Origin: Candidatus Rokuibacteriota bacterium
GTDB taxonomy: Bacteria > Methylomirabilota > Methylomirabilia > Rokubacteriales > CSP1-6
NCBI GenBank assembly: GCA_016866775.1
Contig: VGLJ01000001.1
Coordinates: 124,001-188,000 of the forward strand
Direction: 5' to 3'
Length of the DNA: 64,000 nucleotides
Positions within the stretch are counted from its first letter, which is position 1. Each line of letters starts with the position of its first letter. The position numbers were made by a program, and so were the translations under genes. The notes under the pieces are model-generated. The model saw only the letters and a list, made by a program, of their open reading frames with translations, was not told the DNA's origin and did not search any database. This document shows positions 42,985-51,940 of this stretch, piece by piece.

Positions 42985-43425
42985 GTGATACGCCATCGCC
43001 TCGTCCGGGCTGCGCTCTTCTCGATCATCGCCGTCGCCCTCGTCGGCAGGGTCGCGGCCCAGCCGGCGACGACGGACGACGCCGAGCGCGAGCGGCGGTT
43101 CGTGGAAGCGCTGCGCCGCGACGATCCCGCGGCGGCCGACCGTTACCTCTCCTTGCGCGATGCCCGCGCGCACGCGCTCGCCGAACTGCGGCGCGTGGAG
43201 GAGCAGTACAACAGAGCGGGCCCCGAGCTCCGCGGGCTCTTCGTGCGCTCGCTGGTGCAGGCGCGGAAGCACTACGCGGAGACCTCGCTGGCGCTGCTCG
43301 ACTTCCACGACGCACGGGACCGCGACCTGATCGCGCGGTATCAGGAGGAGATCGGCAAGATCAACGCGGTGCTCGACGCGCGGCGCACGTCGCGCGAGGA
43401 GCTCGAGAAGCTGCGCGCGCCCTAG
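42985..43425 (+). CDS. Small secreted helical protein
   Basis: A 146-residue protein with a signal peptide ending near GRVAAQP and a mature part made of long charged helices (EQYNRAG to ARYQEEIGKIN), possibly a coiled coil. I do not recognise a family. The GTG at 42985 is the first in-frame start in the intergenic gap; a TAGTAT-like hexamer lies near 42965-42970. The end overlaps the convergent LigA-like gene by four bases. Confidence 0.6.
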   Translation: MIRHRLVRAALFSIIAVALVGRVAAQPATTDDAERERRFVEALRRDDPAAADRYLSLRDARAHALAELRRVEEQYNRAGPELRGLFVRSLVQARKHYAETSLALLDFHDARDRDLIARYQEEIGKINAVLDARRTSREELEKLRAP

Positions 43426-43694
43426 AAGTACTCGAACGACGCCGGCTGGCTCTCCATCCTCAGACGCAAACCCGCCATGAAGACGAGGTAGGGATGGGCG
43501 CCGAGCGCGATGAGCCGGTCGCGCTCGAACGCGCGCAGCGCTTCGCGCGTCTCCGCGTCGAGCCCCGCTTCCTCCATCGCCGCCTCGCGATCCGCCGCGT
43601 ACCGCGCGACGAAGGCCGGGTCCGACTTCAGCAGGAAGAGACACCGGTTGAGCGGATACGCCTTCGCGGGCGGGAAGAAGTAGTGCTCGTTCAT
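43422..43694 (-). CDS. LigA-type alpha subunit of an extradiol dioxygenase
   Basis: A 90-residue helical protein resembling the alpha subunit of protocatechuate 4,5-dioxygenase (LigA). The beta subunit gene lies directly upstream, with ATGA overlap (43691-43694). Such alpha subunits cap the active site of the catalytic beta subunit. It is the last gene of a three-gene minus-strand operon. Confidence 0.75.
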   Translation of the reverse strand: MNEHYFFPPAKAYPLNRCLFLLKSDPAFVARYAADREAAMEEAGLDAETREALRAFERDRLIALGAHPYLVFMAGLRLRMESQPASFEYF

Positions 43695-44479
43695 ACGGGC
43701 CACACGACCATGGCGTTGCCGTGGTGCCAGGACGGCTCGTAGCACAGCACCTCGGCGCGCGCGTCGCCGACCGCGCCCAGCAGCGTGATCCACGTGCGGA
43801 GCTCGACATTGCCGGCCTTGTCGAGCTCCTCGCCGGTGAGGCGCGCGGTCTCGGCCCCGCGCCCGGCGGTGAGCGTGGCGAGCATCTGCCGGTCCCAGTC
43901 GAAGTCCGGCGACGCGTAGCGATCGGTGCCCGGGTAGTGCGACATGCCGCCCGAGGCCATCAGCGCGACCCGCTCCGGCCGCGCGTCGAGGATCTCGCGC
44001 AGCGCGCGCCCCCACGCGTAGCAGCGGCGCGGCGTCGGCTGCGGCGGCAGGTAGACGTTCACGTACAGCGGCACGATCGGCACACGGGGCTGGGGCATGG
44101 TGAAGTGCAGCGGCACGTAGAACGCGTAGTCCAGCTTCAGATCCTGGCTGTACGTGAGGTCGAACTCGCGCTCGATCCCCTGCTCCAGGATCGCCCGCGC
44201 GAGCGACTCGTGCACGGGCAGCGTGTAGGCGTAGCGGCCGAACGTTCCGGACACGCTCGTGCCCGCGAAGACCGCGAACGAGGGCACGGCGTTCAGGAAG
44301 AACCCCTCGACGTGGTCGCCGCCGATCACGCAGATGACGTCGGCCCGCGCCTCCGTGAGCAGGCGCTTCACCTTCGCGTACGCCGCGTGCACGCGCAGGA
44401 CGAGCTCGCGATCTTCGGTCTCGGGGCGGATCAGGAGCTGGGGCGTGTGCGGGCAGGCGACGGCGGCGACGACGGGCAT
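43691..44479 (-). CDS. LigB-type catalytic subunit of an extradiol ring-cleavage dioxygenase
   Basis: A 262-residue class III extradiol dioxygenase. The N-terminal PHTPQLL and the CVIGGDHVEGFF segments provide the iron-binding His pair, and MASGGMSHYPGT the catalytic His. The family cleaves catechol-like rings meta to the hydroxyls using Fe(II) and O2. It pairs with the LigA-like subunit downstream and is coupled by one base overlap to the heme-oxygenase-like gene upstream. Confidence 0.85.
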   Translation of the reverse strand: MPVVAAVACPHTPQLLIRPETEDRELVLRVHAAYAKVKRLLTEARADVICVIGGDHVEGFFLNAVPSFAVFAGTSVSGTFGRYAYTLPVHESLARAILEQGIEREFDLTYSQDLKLDYAFYVPLHFTMPQPRVPIVPLYVNVYLPPQPTPRRCYAWGRALREILDARPERVALMASGGMSHYPGTDRYASPDFDWDRQMLATLTAGRGAETARLTGEELDKAGNVELRTWITLLGAVGDARAEVLCYEPSWHHGNAMVVWPV

Positions 44480-45177
44480 CAGCAATACCGGCGCGTGAGG
44501 CTCTCCGCGTACGCTTCGAGCCTCCGGTGCATCTCGCGCATCGCGGCTTCCGCCGCGCGACGGTCGTCCGCGGTGCGCAGGTGCTGGAGGATCGCCCCCT
44601 TCGTCTCGCCGGCCTCTTCCTGCTCGACGAGCTCGTGCACCGTGTAGTTCATCGCGCCCCACTCGGGCCTGGCACCGTAGTGCTGCACGAGCGCCTTGCC
44701 GACCGTGCGCGCGATCTCGACGACCTCCTCTTCGAGCAACGCGGTCGCGCAGAGCGAGGCGGACCACGGCACCTCGTGCGCGAGCCGTCCGAAGAAGTCG
44801 ACGATCGCCTGCATCTCCGGCACGATCCGCAGCCGGTCGTACTCCTCGCGCCCGTAGCCGAGGTCGTCGCCGATGCGGCGGTAGAGCTCGTCGTGATCCG
44901 GCGTGCCGCCGACCGTGCCCTGGAAGTAGCCGAGGTCTTCCACGAGGAGATGGCGCGCGCAGTCCTTGCGGACGTCGAGGTCGTCGCAGCGCGCGTGAAT
45001 GCCGCTGAAGATCCGCGGGAACCAGGCGATGAGGAAATACCACTGGCCGATGTGGCCCCACACCTGGTCTTTCGTCAGGGTCCCGGACGCGAAGCGCTTG
45101 AAGTACTCGGACTGGCGGAACGGACTCTGCACGAGCAGCTGCTGCGTCAGCGCTTCGTGCCACTCCGCGTTCGTCAT
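44479..45177 (-). CDS. Heme-oxygenase-like (TenA/PqqC-type) enzyme
   Basis: A 232-residue all-helical protein of the heme-oxygenase-like superfamily. Glu, Asp and His residues that could form a di-iron or metal site include EEEVVEIARTV, HELVEQEE and the early HIGQW. It may be an iron oxidase, a thiaminase-like protein or a PqqC-type oxidase. The ATG at 45177 is 24 bases from the divergent MBL gene. Coupling to the LigA/LigB pair suggests that it acts in the same ring-cleavage pathway, possibly upstream. Confidence 0.75.
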   Translation of the reverse strand: MTNAEWHEALTQQLLVQSPFRQSEYFKRFASGTLTKDQVWGHIGQWYFLIAWFPRIFSGIHARCDDLDVRKDCARHLLVEDLGYFQGTVGGTPDHDELYRRIGDDLGYGREEYDRLRIVPEMQAIVDFFGRLAHEVPWSASLCATALLEEEVVEIARTVGKALVQHYGARPEWGAMNYTVHELVEQEEAGETKGAILQHLRTADDRRAAEAAMREMHRRLEAYAESLTRRYC

Positions 45178-45188
45178 CGCGTCGCGAT

Positions 45189-45194
45189 TATACT
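45189..45194 (+). promoter_or_regulatory. TATACT -10 element, likely leaderless promoter
   Basis: A TATACT hexamer ends seven bases before the A of the MBL-hydrolase ATG at 45201, so transcription would start at the start codon itself. No clear -35 is present. Confidence 0.45.
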
Positions 45195-45200
45195 CTCGCC

Positions 45201-46079
45201 ATGCATCCACTCTCCGTCGGCCGCATCAGAGTCTCCGCGATCGTCGAGCGTGCGGGGCCCACACCGCTCGCGTGGCTCTTCCCGTCGGTCACGCCCGAGA
45301 TGCTCGAGCGGCATCGCGACTGGCTCGCACCGCACTTCCTGGACGCGAAGGGGCGCCTGCTCCAGAGCATCCAGGCGTTCGTGATCGAGACGCCGGGGCT
45401 GCGCGCGATCGTCGACACGTGCGTCGGCAACGACAAGGACCGCGGCGGGCGGGCGCCGTTCCACATGATGCGCACGAGCTTCCTGGAGGATCTGACCGCT
45501 GCCGGCTATCCACCGGAGTCGATCGACGTCGTGATCTGCACGCACCTGCACGTCGACCACGTCGGCTGGAACACGCGGCTCGACAACGGGAAGTGGGTCC
45601 CGACGTTTCCGCGCGCGCGGCACCTCTTCGCGCGGCGCGAGTGGGAGCACTGGTCGAGCGAGAACGACGACGACACGAAGCGCATCATGGCCGACAGCGC
45701 GCAGCCGGTCCTCGACGCCGGGCTCGCGCAGCTCGTGGAGATGGATCATCGGATCTCGAGTGAGCTGTGGCTCGAGCCGACACCGGGGCACACGCCCGGG
45801 CACGTCAGCGTACGGCTCGCGTCCGAGGGCGCCGACGCGGTGATCACCGGCGACCTGATGCATCACCCCGTGCAGATGGCGGAGCCGTGGGTGACGCCGT
45901 TCGACTCCGACGTCGACCACGCGCACAAGACCCGCCGCGAGTTCTGCGAGCGCTACGCCGACGGGCCCGTCACCGTGCTCGGCACGCACTTCCACCATCC
46001 GACGGCCGGCCGCATCGTCCGCCACGGCAAGGGGAACGCGGACGTTCCCGCCGCCTGGCGGTTCCGCGTGGACGCGTAA
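45201..46079 (+). CDS. MBL-fold metallo-hydrolase
   Basis: A 292-residue metallo-beta-lactamase-fold hydrolase with the HLHVDHVGW motif, followed by the GHTPGH and HHP zinc ligands. This type often acts on lactones or thioesters. The ATG sits directly after a TATACT hexamer. It is first in a plus-strand run with an SDR dehydrogenase and a carbonic anhydrase, and it is divergent from the ring-cleavage operon. Confidence 0.85.
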   Translation: MHPLSVGRIRVSAIVERAGPTPLAWLFPSVTPEMLERHRDWLAPHFLDAKGRLLQSIQAFVIETPGLRAIVDTCVGNDKDRGGRAPFHMMRTSFLEDLTAAGYPPESIDVVICTHLHVDHVGWNTRLDNGKWVPTFPRARHLFARREWEHWSSENDDDTKRIMADSAQPVLDAGLAQLVEMDHRISSELWLEPTPGHTPGHVSVRLASEGADAVITGDLMHHPVQMAEPWVTPFDSDVDHAHKTRREFCERYADGPVTVLGTHFHHPTAGRIVRHGKGNADVPAAWRFRVDA

Positions 46080-46084
46080 CGCGC

Positions 46085-46834
46085 GTGGAGCTCAAGGGTC
46101 GTGCGGCGCTCGTCACCGGAGGCTCCGGCAGTCTCGGCAGCGCGATCAGCCGGGCGCTCGCCGAGGCGGGCTGCGACGTCGCCGTCGGCTACGTCGGGAA
46201 CCGCGACGGCGCTGCCGAGACCGTCGGCGCCGTGGAAAAAGCCGGGCGGAAGGCGTGCCGCGTCCAGGTCGACCAGACCCAGCCCGCGATGATCGAGCCG
46301 TCCGTCGAGCGCGTCGTCCGCGAGCTCGGCCGTCTCGACATCCTCGTCAACAACGCCGCGTGGAACATCGGCGTCCCGTTCCCCGACCTCGACGGCCTGA
46401 CCACGGAGATCTGGGACCGGATGATGGCCACGAACGTCCGCGGCCCGTTCGAGCTCGCGCGCGCCGCCGTCCCGCACATGCGCGCGCAGGGCGCCGGCCG
46501 CATCGTCAACATCGCCTCGGTGTCGGGCCTGAAGCCGGGCGGCAGCTCGATCGCCTACGCGTCGAGCAAGGCGGCGCTGATCCACCTCACGCGCTGTCTC
46601 GCCCTCACGCTCGCGCCGGCGATCACGGTGAACTGCGTCGCGCCGGGTCTCGTGGAAGGCACGCGGATGGCGCTGCGCATCCCGGTCGAGGCCGCCGACC
46701 GCGTGCGCCGCGAAGCGGTCCTCCAGCGCGGATCCGACGCCACCGACATCGCGAGCCAGGTGGTGACGTTCTGCCGCGCGGACAGCGTGACCGGCCAGGT
46801 CGCGGTCATCGACGCCGGCTACTTCTTCCACTGA
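46085..46834 (+). CDS. SDR-family short-chain dehydrogenase/reductase
   Basis: A 249-residue classical SDR. The cofactor loop VTGGSGSLGSAI, the NNAAWN motif, and the catalytic Ser (NIASVSG) and YxxxK (AYASSK) are present. It reduces or oxidises a hydroxyl/carbonyl group with NAD(P)H. The GTG start at 46085 follows the previous stop by five bases. The stop overlaps the carbonic anhydrase ATG by one base. Confidence 0.88.
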   Translation: MELKGRAALVTGGSGSLGSAISRALAEAGCDVAVGYVGNRDGAAETVGAVEKAGRKACRVQVDQTQPAMIEPSVERVVRELGRLDILVNNAAWNIGVPFPDLDGLTTEIWDRMMATNVRGPFELARAAVPHMRAQGAGRIVNIASVSGLKPGGSSIAYASSKAALIHLTRCLALTLAPAITVNCVAPGLVEGTRMALRIPVEAADRVRREAVLQRGSDATDIASQVVTFCRADSVTGQVAVIDAGYFFH

Positions 46835-47445
46835 TGCGGCTGCTGCCGCAGCTCTTCGAGAACAACCGCCGCTGGGCGGCGGAGATGGCCGGCCGCGATC
46901 CCGGGTTCTTCCGCCGCCTCGCGCTCCAGCAGGCGCCGCAGTACCTCTGGATCGGCTGCTCCGACAGCCGCGTGCCCGCCAACGAGATCGTCGGCCTCCT
47001 CCCGGGCGAGCTCTTCGTCCATCGCAACGTGGCCAACGTCGTCGTCCACACCGACCTCAACTGCCTGTCGGTGATCCAGTTCGCGGTGGACGTCCTGAAG
47101 GTGCGCGACGTCATCGTGTGCGGCCACTACGGCTGCGGCGGCGTGCTGGCGGCGCTGCGTGACGAGCGCCTCGGCCTCATCGACAACTGGCTGCGTCACG
47201 TGCAGGACGTGCGAGCCAGGCATCGTGAGACGCTCGCCGCGTTGCCCGACGACGCGCAGCCGGGCCGGCTCTGCGAGCTGAACGTGGTCGAGCAGGTCGT
47301 GAACGTCACGCAGACGACGATCGTGCGTGACGCGTGGGCGCGCGGCCAGTCCCTCGCGATCCACGGCTGGATCTACGACGTGGGGGACGGCCTCCTGCGC
47401 GACCTCGGCCTCACGGTCACCTCGCCGCCGGGTAGAGGGAACTAG
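46834..47445 (+). CDS. can: Beta-class carbonic anhydrase
   Basis: A 203-residue beta carbonic anhydrase. Zinc ligands C42, H98 and C101 are present with the Asp44/Arg46 dyad in CSDSR. It interconverts CO2 and bicarbonate in the cytoplasm. It is coupled by a one-base overlap to the SDR gene. The name can is a functional analogy. It is convergent with the methyltransferase gene over four bases. Confidence 0.9.
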   Translation: MRLLPQLFENNRRWAAEMAGRDPGFFRRLALQQAPQYLWIGCSDSRVPANEIVGLLPGELFVHRNVANVVVHTDLNCLSVIQFAVDVLKVRDVIVCGHYGCGGVLAALRDERLGLIDNWLRHVQDVRARHRETLAALPDDAQPGRLCELNVVEQVVNVTQTTIVRDAWARGQSLAIHGWIYDVGDGLLRDLGLTVTSPPGRGN

Positions 47446-48011
47446 CGGCGCAGCTCGAGGAAGTACTGGTGCGGCAGGACCGCGCGGTCGGCGACGAGGC
47501 GAAGACCGGCGCGGCGCGCGTCGCGCAGGAACTTCGTGCGGGGCACGCGGCGCTTCGGCGGCGGCCCCTTCTCCGTCCGCTCGTCCCAGTCCACGTTGAT
47601 CACGCGCGCGCCGCGCGGCAGGCGCGAAGCGAGGCGGCGCAGGAACGCCACACGGCCGTGCATGTGGTGGTAGGCGTTGATGATGATCGCGACACCGCAG
47701 CGGCCCTGCGGCAGCATCGGGTCGTCGTCGCGGCTCAGCACGGGTGTGACGTTACGGACGCCCGCCTGCTTGAGGCGCTGGCGGAGGACATCGAGCACGG
47801 CGGCCTCGGGATCCACCGCGTACACGTGGCCCGACGGCCCGACGGCGCGCGCGAGCCGCGGCGTGAAGTAACCCGGGCCGGAGCCCACCTCCGCGACGAC
47901 CTGCCCGCGACGCAGGCGCAGCGCGCGGACGAGCGCGGCCGGCTTCTGCCACTCCGCGCGCCTCGGATTGAGCTGGCGCTTGAGCGCGCCCTTCAGCTCT
48001 TCGGGCGTCAC
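47442..48011 (-). CDS. Class I SAM-dependent methyltransferase
   Basis: A 189-residue Rossmann methyltransferase. The SAM-binding motif VAEVGSGPGYFTPRLA near residue 40, the acidic loop AVDPE and the motif-4-like INAYHHM are in order. The acceptor is unknown. The GTG start at 48011 overlaps the previous gene's stop as GTGA. Confidence 0.85.
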   Translation of the reverse strand: MTPEELKGALKRQLNPRRAEWQKPAALVRALRLRRGQVVAEVGSGPGYFTPRLARAVGPSGHVYAVDPEAAVLDVLRQRLKQAGVRNVTPVLSRDDDPMLPQGRCGVAIIINAYHHMHGRVAFLRRLASRLPRGARVINVDWDERTEKGPPPKRRVPRTKFLRDARRAGLRLVADRAVLPHQYFLELRR

Positions 48012-48907
48012 TGTTTCGCGCGGACCTTCACGCCCGCCCAGGCTTCGTAGAGCTTCGTCACCGCGGCCATGTCCTCGCCCCCCAGACCGGCCGCCCGCGC
48101 GGCCTCGTAGACCTGCTTCACCGCGCCCGCCGCGAGCATCGGCACGCCGAGCTGCGCCGCCATGTCGAGCGCGAGGCCGATGTCCTTGCGCGAGAGGTTG
48201 ATGCTGAAGTACGGCGCGAAGTCGTCGGCGAGCACGTTCGGAAAGCGCTTGTTGAAGTGATGCGAGCGGCCGCCGCTGTCCTTCAGCATGTCGTAGAGCG
48301 CCTGCGGCGCGATGCCGGCCTTCACCCCGAGCACCATCGCCTCGGCCGCGACCACCACGTTGCAGACCGACATCACGTTGTTGACGAGCTTCACGATCAG
48401 TCCGGTGCCGAGCGGGCCGACGTGATTGATCGTGGGGCCGAGCGCTTCGATGACCGGACGCGCGCGCTCGAGCACGCTCGCCTCGCCGCCGATGAGGAAG
48501 AGCAGCTTGCCCGACCCCGCGTCGGCGGGGCCGCCGCTCACCGGCGCGTCGAGACACTCGACGCCATGCTTCGCGGCTGCCGCCGCGACCTCACGCCACG
48601 TCGCCGGATCGATCGTGCTGAGGTCGATCAGGATCATCCCCTCCCGCACGCGCGTGAGCACGCCGTCGGGGCCGAGGTACGACTTCCGGATCGCGGCCGG
48701 ATCGGGAACGCTCGAGAGCACGAAGTCCGCGCCGTCGGCCGCCGCGGCCGGCGACTCGACGATCTTCACGCCCGCGTCGCCGGAGCGTTTGGCGTTCGTG
48801 GCCGAAGGATCGTAGCCCGTGACCGTGAAGCCGAGGCTCGCCAGCCGCCGGGCCATGTTGCCGCCCATGGCGCCGAGTCCGATGAATCCGATGCGGCCGG
48901 AGGCCAT
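48008..48907 (-). CDS. 3-hydroxyisobutyrate dehydrogenase family NAD(P)-binding protein
   Basis: A 299-residue beta-hydroxyacid dehydrogenase. It has the N-terminal GFIGLGAMGGNMARRL cofactor loop, the DAPVSGGPADAGSG substrate motif and the catalytic Lys in KLVNNVMSV. It could be a 3-hydroxyisobutyrate or tartronate semialdehyde reductase. It is between the unknown 510-residue gene and the methyltransferase in a minus-strand run. Confidence 0.9.
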   Translation of the reverse strand: MASGRIGFIGLGAMGGNMARRLASLGFTVTGYDPSATNAKRSGDAGVKIVESPAAAADGADFVLSSVPDPAAIRKSYLGPDGVLTRVREGMILIDLSTIDPATWREVAAAAAKHGVECLDAPVSGGPADAGSGKLLFLIGGEASVLERARPVIEALGPTINHVGPLGTGLIVKLVNNVMSVCNVVVAAEAMVLGVKAGIAPQALYDMLKDSGGRSHHFNKRFPNVLADDFAPYFSINLSRKDIGLALDMAAQLGVPMLAAGAVKQVYEAARAAGLGGEDMAAVTKLYEAWAGVKVRAKQ

Positions 48908-48941
48908 CAGATCCCCTTTGAACCTTGACCGCCCATGGCGG

Positions 48942-50474
48942 TCAAATGTGGAGCGCTTCCGCGAACCGGCGGAAGCACTCGAGGTGATCGCCGTACTTCC
49001 GGTGGCCGGCAGTGTGCTTGGCCTGCGCGAGCAAGAGCCGGTCGCGATCGTGCGCCTGCGTCTTGGCGTAGTCCTCCAGCAGCCCCATCGCGAGCTCCTG
49101 GTTGTGCGGATCGTTGCCGACTTCGGCGCCGGCGCTCGCGAGCGTCTGAACGAGCGGCGCGCGGTCGTGCCCCGCCGCCAGGTACGTCGCGGTGAGCGCC
49201 ACGGCCTCGTCCGGCTTGAGCGCGAGCAGCACTTTCTCGAGCTCGGTCAAGAGCTGCGACGCGGACCACTTCGCGGCGCCGGGCGGCGCCGTGAAGGTGC
49301 GCCGGCCGTGGTTGTTCGGCGTGTCGCGCTGATGCTCGGCCGCGTGCTGGATGAACGACGCGGCGACGAACAGGAGCTTCAGCCGGTGCGGGTGCCGGAA
49401 GGTGTCGTAGAACCAGGCGAGCGTGTTGCAGTACTCGTAGCCGTGCTGCGACATCGAGTAGTTGTTGGTGTCGCCGGTCTCGAGGATGACCTGCGCGGAG
49501 GCGACCTGGATGGCGTCGAGGATGCGCCGCGGCGAGCCCCCGCCCTTCAGCAGCGCCACGATCGACTCGATCACGTTGATCTCGCGCCCGCGCGTGATCA
49601 CTTCGACGAGCATCGCCTCTTCGGCCGGCGTGAGGAGACGCTCCTGCGTCAGCAGCTCCGCGTCGCGGCCGTCGAGCAGGTTCTGGACGACGTTGCAGCC
49701 CATCTCGTACGTCGAGTACCAGCGCGGGCCCACGGCGAGGTCGGGCACGCCCGCGTAGAGCACACTGTGCGCGCTCGGGTGGTCCCAGCCGAGCGCGTCC
49801 CCGAGGTCGATCATCGCGCGCGCGCGATACGACTTGTGCCCGGTCGTGTAGGAGCGGTTGTGGAGCATGCGGTCCTGCACGTCGATGAGCCCGGCGAACG
49901 CGAGGTGCGCGAGCACGTCGGTCCGGTGCTCCGGCTCCTCCATCAGCCCGAGGAACACGCGGTACTCCTTCAGGACTTCGCCGCGCTGCACGAGCGTGAG
50001 CCAGTAGTTCAGCCGCTCGCGGATCGGCCCCTCGGTGCGCTCCGGCCGCTGATCCGGCCAGTGGACCTCGGGCCTCGGCGGCTCCTGGTTCACGGCGATG
50101 TCGTAGAGCCGCGTGTAGTGCCCCGGCGCCTTGCCGAGGAGCTGGTTCCACGGATCGAGGCCCGTCGGCATGTACCACACCGTCTGCGCCATCGGCAGCC
50201 AGCGCAGCTCCGGCCGCACCGCGCGCATCAGCGGCAGCCCGACGCGCTCGCTCAGCAGGCAGTGATCGTTGTTCACGAACTTCACCACGCCGTCGTCGAG
50301 GCGCTGGTGATACGGCACGTTCGTGTACGGCGCGTGGATGCGGATGGTCTCGGCGAGCACCTCGGTCACCGGCCGGTCCTGCTTGATGAGGCTGTAGAGC
50401 ACGTCGCTCGCGCCCTTCTGGTCGCGCGCGATGATGCGCTCGTCGAGACGGGCGTACTCCGGAACTGTCGCCAT
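48942..50474 (-). CDS. Uncharacterised 510-residue protein coupled to HpaB
   Basis: A 510-residue mainly helical soluble protein with no recognised domain. His-rich segments (HAPYTNVPYHQRL near residue 50, HNRSYTTGHKSYRA in the middle, HAAEHQRD near residue 390) could bind metal, but no family motif is clear. The ATG overlaps the stop of the HpaB-type gene by one base (TGATG), so it is translated with it. A role as partner of the flavin hydroxylase, or in a following catabolic step, is inference. Confidence 0.65.
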   Translation of the reverse strand: MATVPEYARLDERIIARDQKGASDVLYSLIKQDRPVTEVLAETIRIHAPYTNVPYHQRLDDGVVKFVNNDHCLLSERVGLPLMRAVRPELRWLPMAQTVWYMPTGLDPWNQLLGKAPGHYTRLYDIAVNQEPPRPEVHWPDQRPERTEGPIRERLNYWLTLVQRGEVLKEYRVFLGLMEEPEHRTDVLAHLAFAGLIDVQDRMLHNRSYTTGHKSYRARAMIDLGDALGWDHPSAHSVLYAGVPDLAVGPRWYSTYEMGCNVVQNLLDGRDAELLTQERLLTPAEEAMLVEVITRGREINVIESIVALLKGGGSPRRILDAIQVASAQVILETGDTNNYSMSQHGYEYCNTLAWFYDTFRHPHRLKLLFVAASFIQHAAEHQRDTPNNHGRRTFTAPPGAAKWSASQLLTELEKVLLALKPDEAVALTATYLAAGHDRAPLVQTLASAGAEVGNDPHNQELAMGLLEDYAKTQAHDRDRLLLAQAKHTAGHRKYGDHLECFRRFAEALHI

Positions 50475-51910
50475 CAGTATTCTCCCAGCAGGCGATCGAC
50501 CATGGCCTTGGCCGACCGCCAGTCGTACGCGCGATACATGCGCCGGTTCACCACCGGCTGCGCCGCAGAATAGAACATTTCGTACTGGAGCTGGCGGCCG
50601 CCGTACTCGCTGCCGATGAAGTCCCAGATCAGCTTGAGCAGCTTGACGCGGTCGCGCGCGCCGCTCGCCGCCGACTGGTAGTAGCGCTCGGTGACCGGGC
50701 CCGTCTCCGACGAGAGGAAGCTGGCCTCCGACGACGGCATGTTCTGGAACGCGCCGCCCGCGAGCTCGCGCACCGTGCGGTAGAGGTCGACGATGATGCG
50801 CCGCTGCAGGCTCATCCCCGCGTAGACGTATTGCGGATGCGGCCGCGCGTAGCCCTCGCTGATCAGCGGGTGACGCTCGGCCGCTTTCGTGAGCCCGTCG
50901 AAGGCCGCGCAGAACGCCGCGATGTCGCCGCCGAGGGTCGCCTGCGTCACGGGATCGCCGTCGCCGCCCTGCACCTCCGCCAGCTTCGCCGCGAGCCCGG
51001 CGAGGAGCTCGAGCTTCACGCCGAACCGGACGAGCGACTGGAAGTTCGCGGTGACGTGCGCGGGCGACTCGTGGAACTGCGCGGTGACGAGCTCGACGTT
51101 CTTGTAGACGAACACGTGCTCCCACGGCACGACGACGTCGTCGAACACCACCGTGGTGTCCACTTCGTCGTACCGCGCGGAGAGCGGATAGTCGTAGACG
51201 CTGGTCGCGAGCGTCGCGTACGGCCGGCGCGGCAGCAGGCGCAGCCCGGGCGCGTTCACGGGCATCACCAGCGAGATCGCGTAGTCGGTGTCGCCCGGCG
51301 CGAGCGGCGTGATGTAGCTGACGTAGAGCCAGTCCGCCATCGTCACCGACGTCGCGATGGCGTGGGCGCCTCGAATCACGATCCCCGCGTCGGTGTCCTT
51401 CACGACGCCGGGGTGGATGAAGGGCTCGCGATGCCTGTGCGCGGGCGTCCCGCGATCGACCTGCGGCGGCACGATCGCGTACGCGACGTAGAGGTCTTCG
51501 TCGCGCGCCTTCTCGTAGAACCGGACCACGTTGTCGCCGAACCGGCGGTCCGCGCGGTCGAAGAGCTGGCGCCAGCCGGCGAACGCCGTGAGCACCGACG
51601 CGACGTGATCGGGCGTGCGGCCCATCAGCCCGTAGGAGCCTTCGGCCCAGAAGCGATGCACGGCCCGGCGGCGCCCGAGGTCCTCGGCGGAGCGCGGGAT
51701 GAGCCACATCGCGCCGATCGTGCGCCCCGTCGCGGGATCGAGGCAGGTCGTGACGTCACGCGCGTGTCGAGCGGCGTCGTAGCGCTCGGCGATGCGGCGC
51801 AGCGACTCGGCGAAGGCCGGATGCGTGGTGACGTCGTCGACGCGCTTGCCGTCGAGGAAGATCGCGCGGCCGTCGCGCAAGCTTGCGAAATAGTCCGCTC
51901 CCCCACGCAT
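50474..51910 (-). CDS. 4-hydroxyphenylacetate 3-hydroxylase-type flavin monooxygenase (HpaB-like)
   Basis: A 478-residue large subunit of the two-component HpaB family. The FADH2-dependent oxygenase uses reduced flavin to ortho-hydroxylate phenols. HREPFIHPGVVK and the DTDYAISLVMPVNAPGL stretch match the family's central core. A flavin reductase (HpaC) is not visible nearby, so it would use one from elsewhere. It heads a minus-strand run followed by the 510-residue protein and a hydroxyacid dehydrogenase. Confidence 0.85.
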   Translation of the reverse strand: MRGGADYFASLRDGRAIFLDGKRVDDVTTHPAFAESLRRIAERYDAARHARDVTTCLDPATGRTIGAMWLIPRSAEDLGRRRAVHRFWAEGSYGLMGRTPDHVASVLTAFAGWRQLFDRADRRFGDNVVRFYEKARDEDLYVAYAIVPPQVDRGTPAHRHREPFIHPGVVKDTDAGIVIRGAHAIATSVTMADWLYVSYITPLAPGDTDYAISLVMPVNAPGLRLLPRRPYATLATSVYDYPLSARYDEVDTTVVFDDVVVPWEHVFVYKNVELVTAQFHESPAHVTANFQSLVRFGVKLELLAGLAAKLAEVQGGDGDPVTQATLGGDIAAFCAAFDGLTKAAERHPLISEGYARPHPQYVYAGMSLQRRIIVDLYRTVRELAGGAFQNMPSSEASFLSSETGPVTERYYQSAASGARDRVKLLKLIWDFIGSEYGGRQLQYEMFYSAAQPVVNRRMYRAYDWRSAKAMVDRLLGEY

Positions 51911-51940
51911 GACGGGCTGAGTATACTTCGGTGGCCCCAC

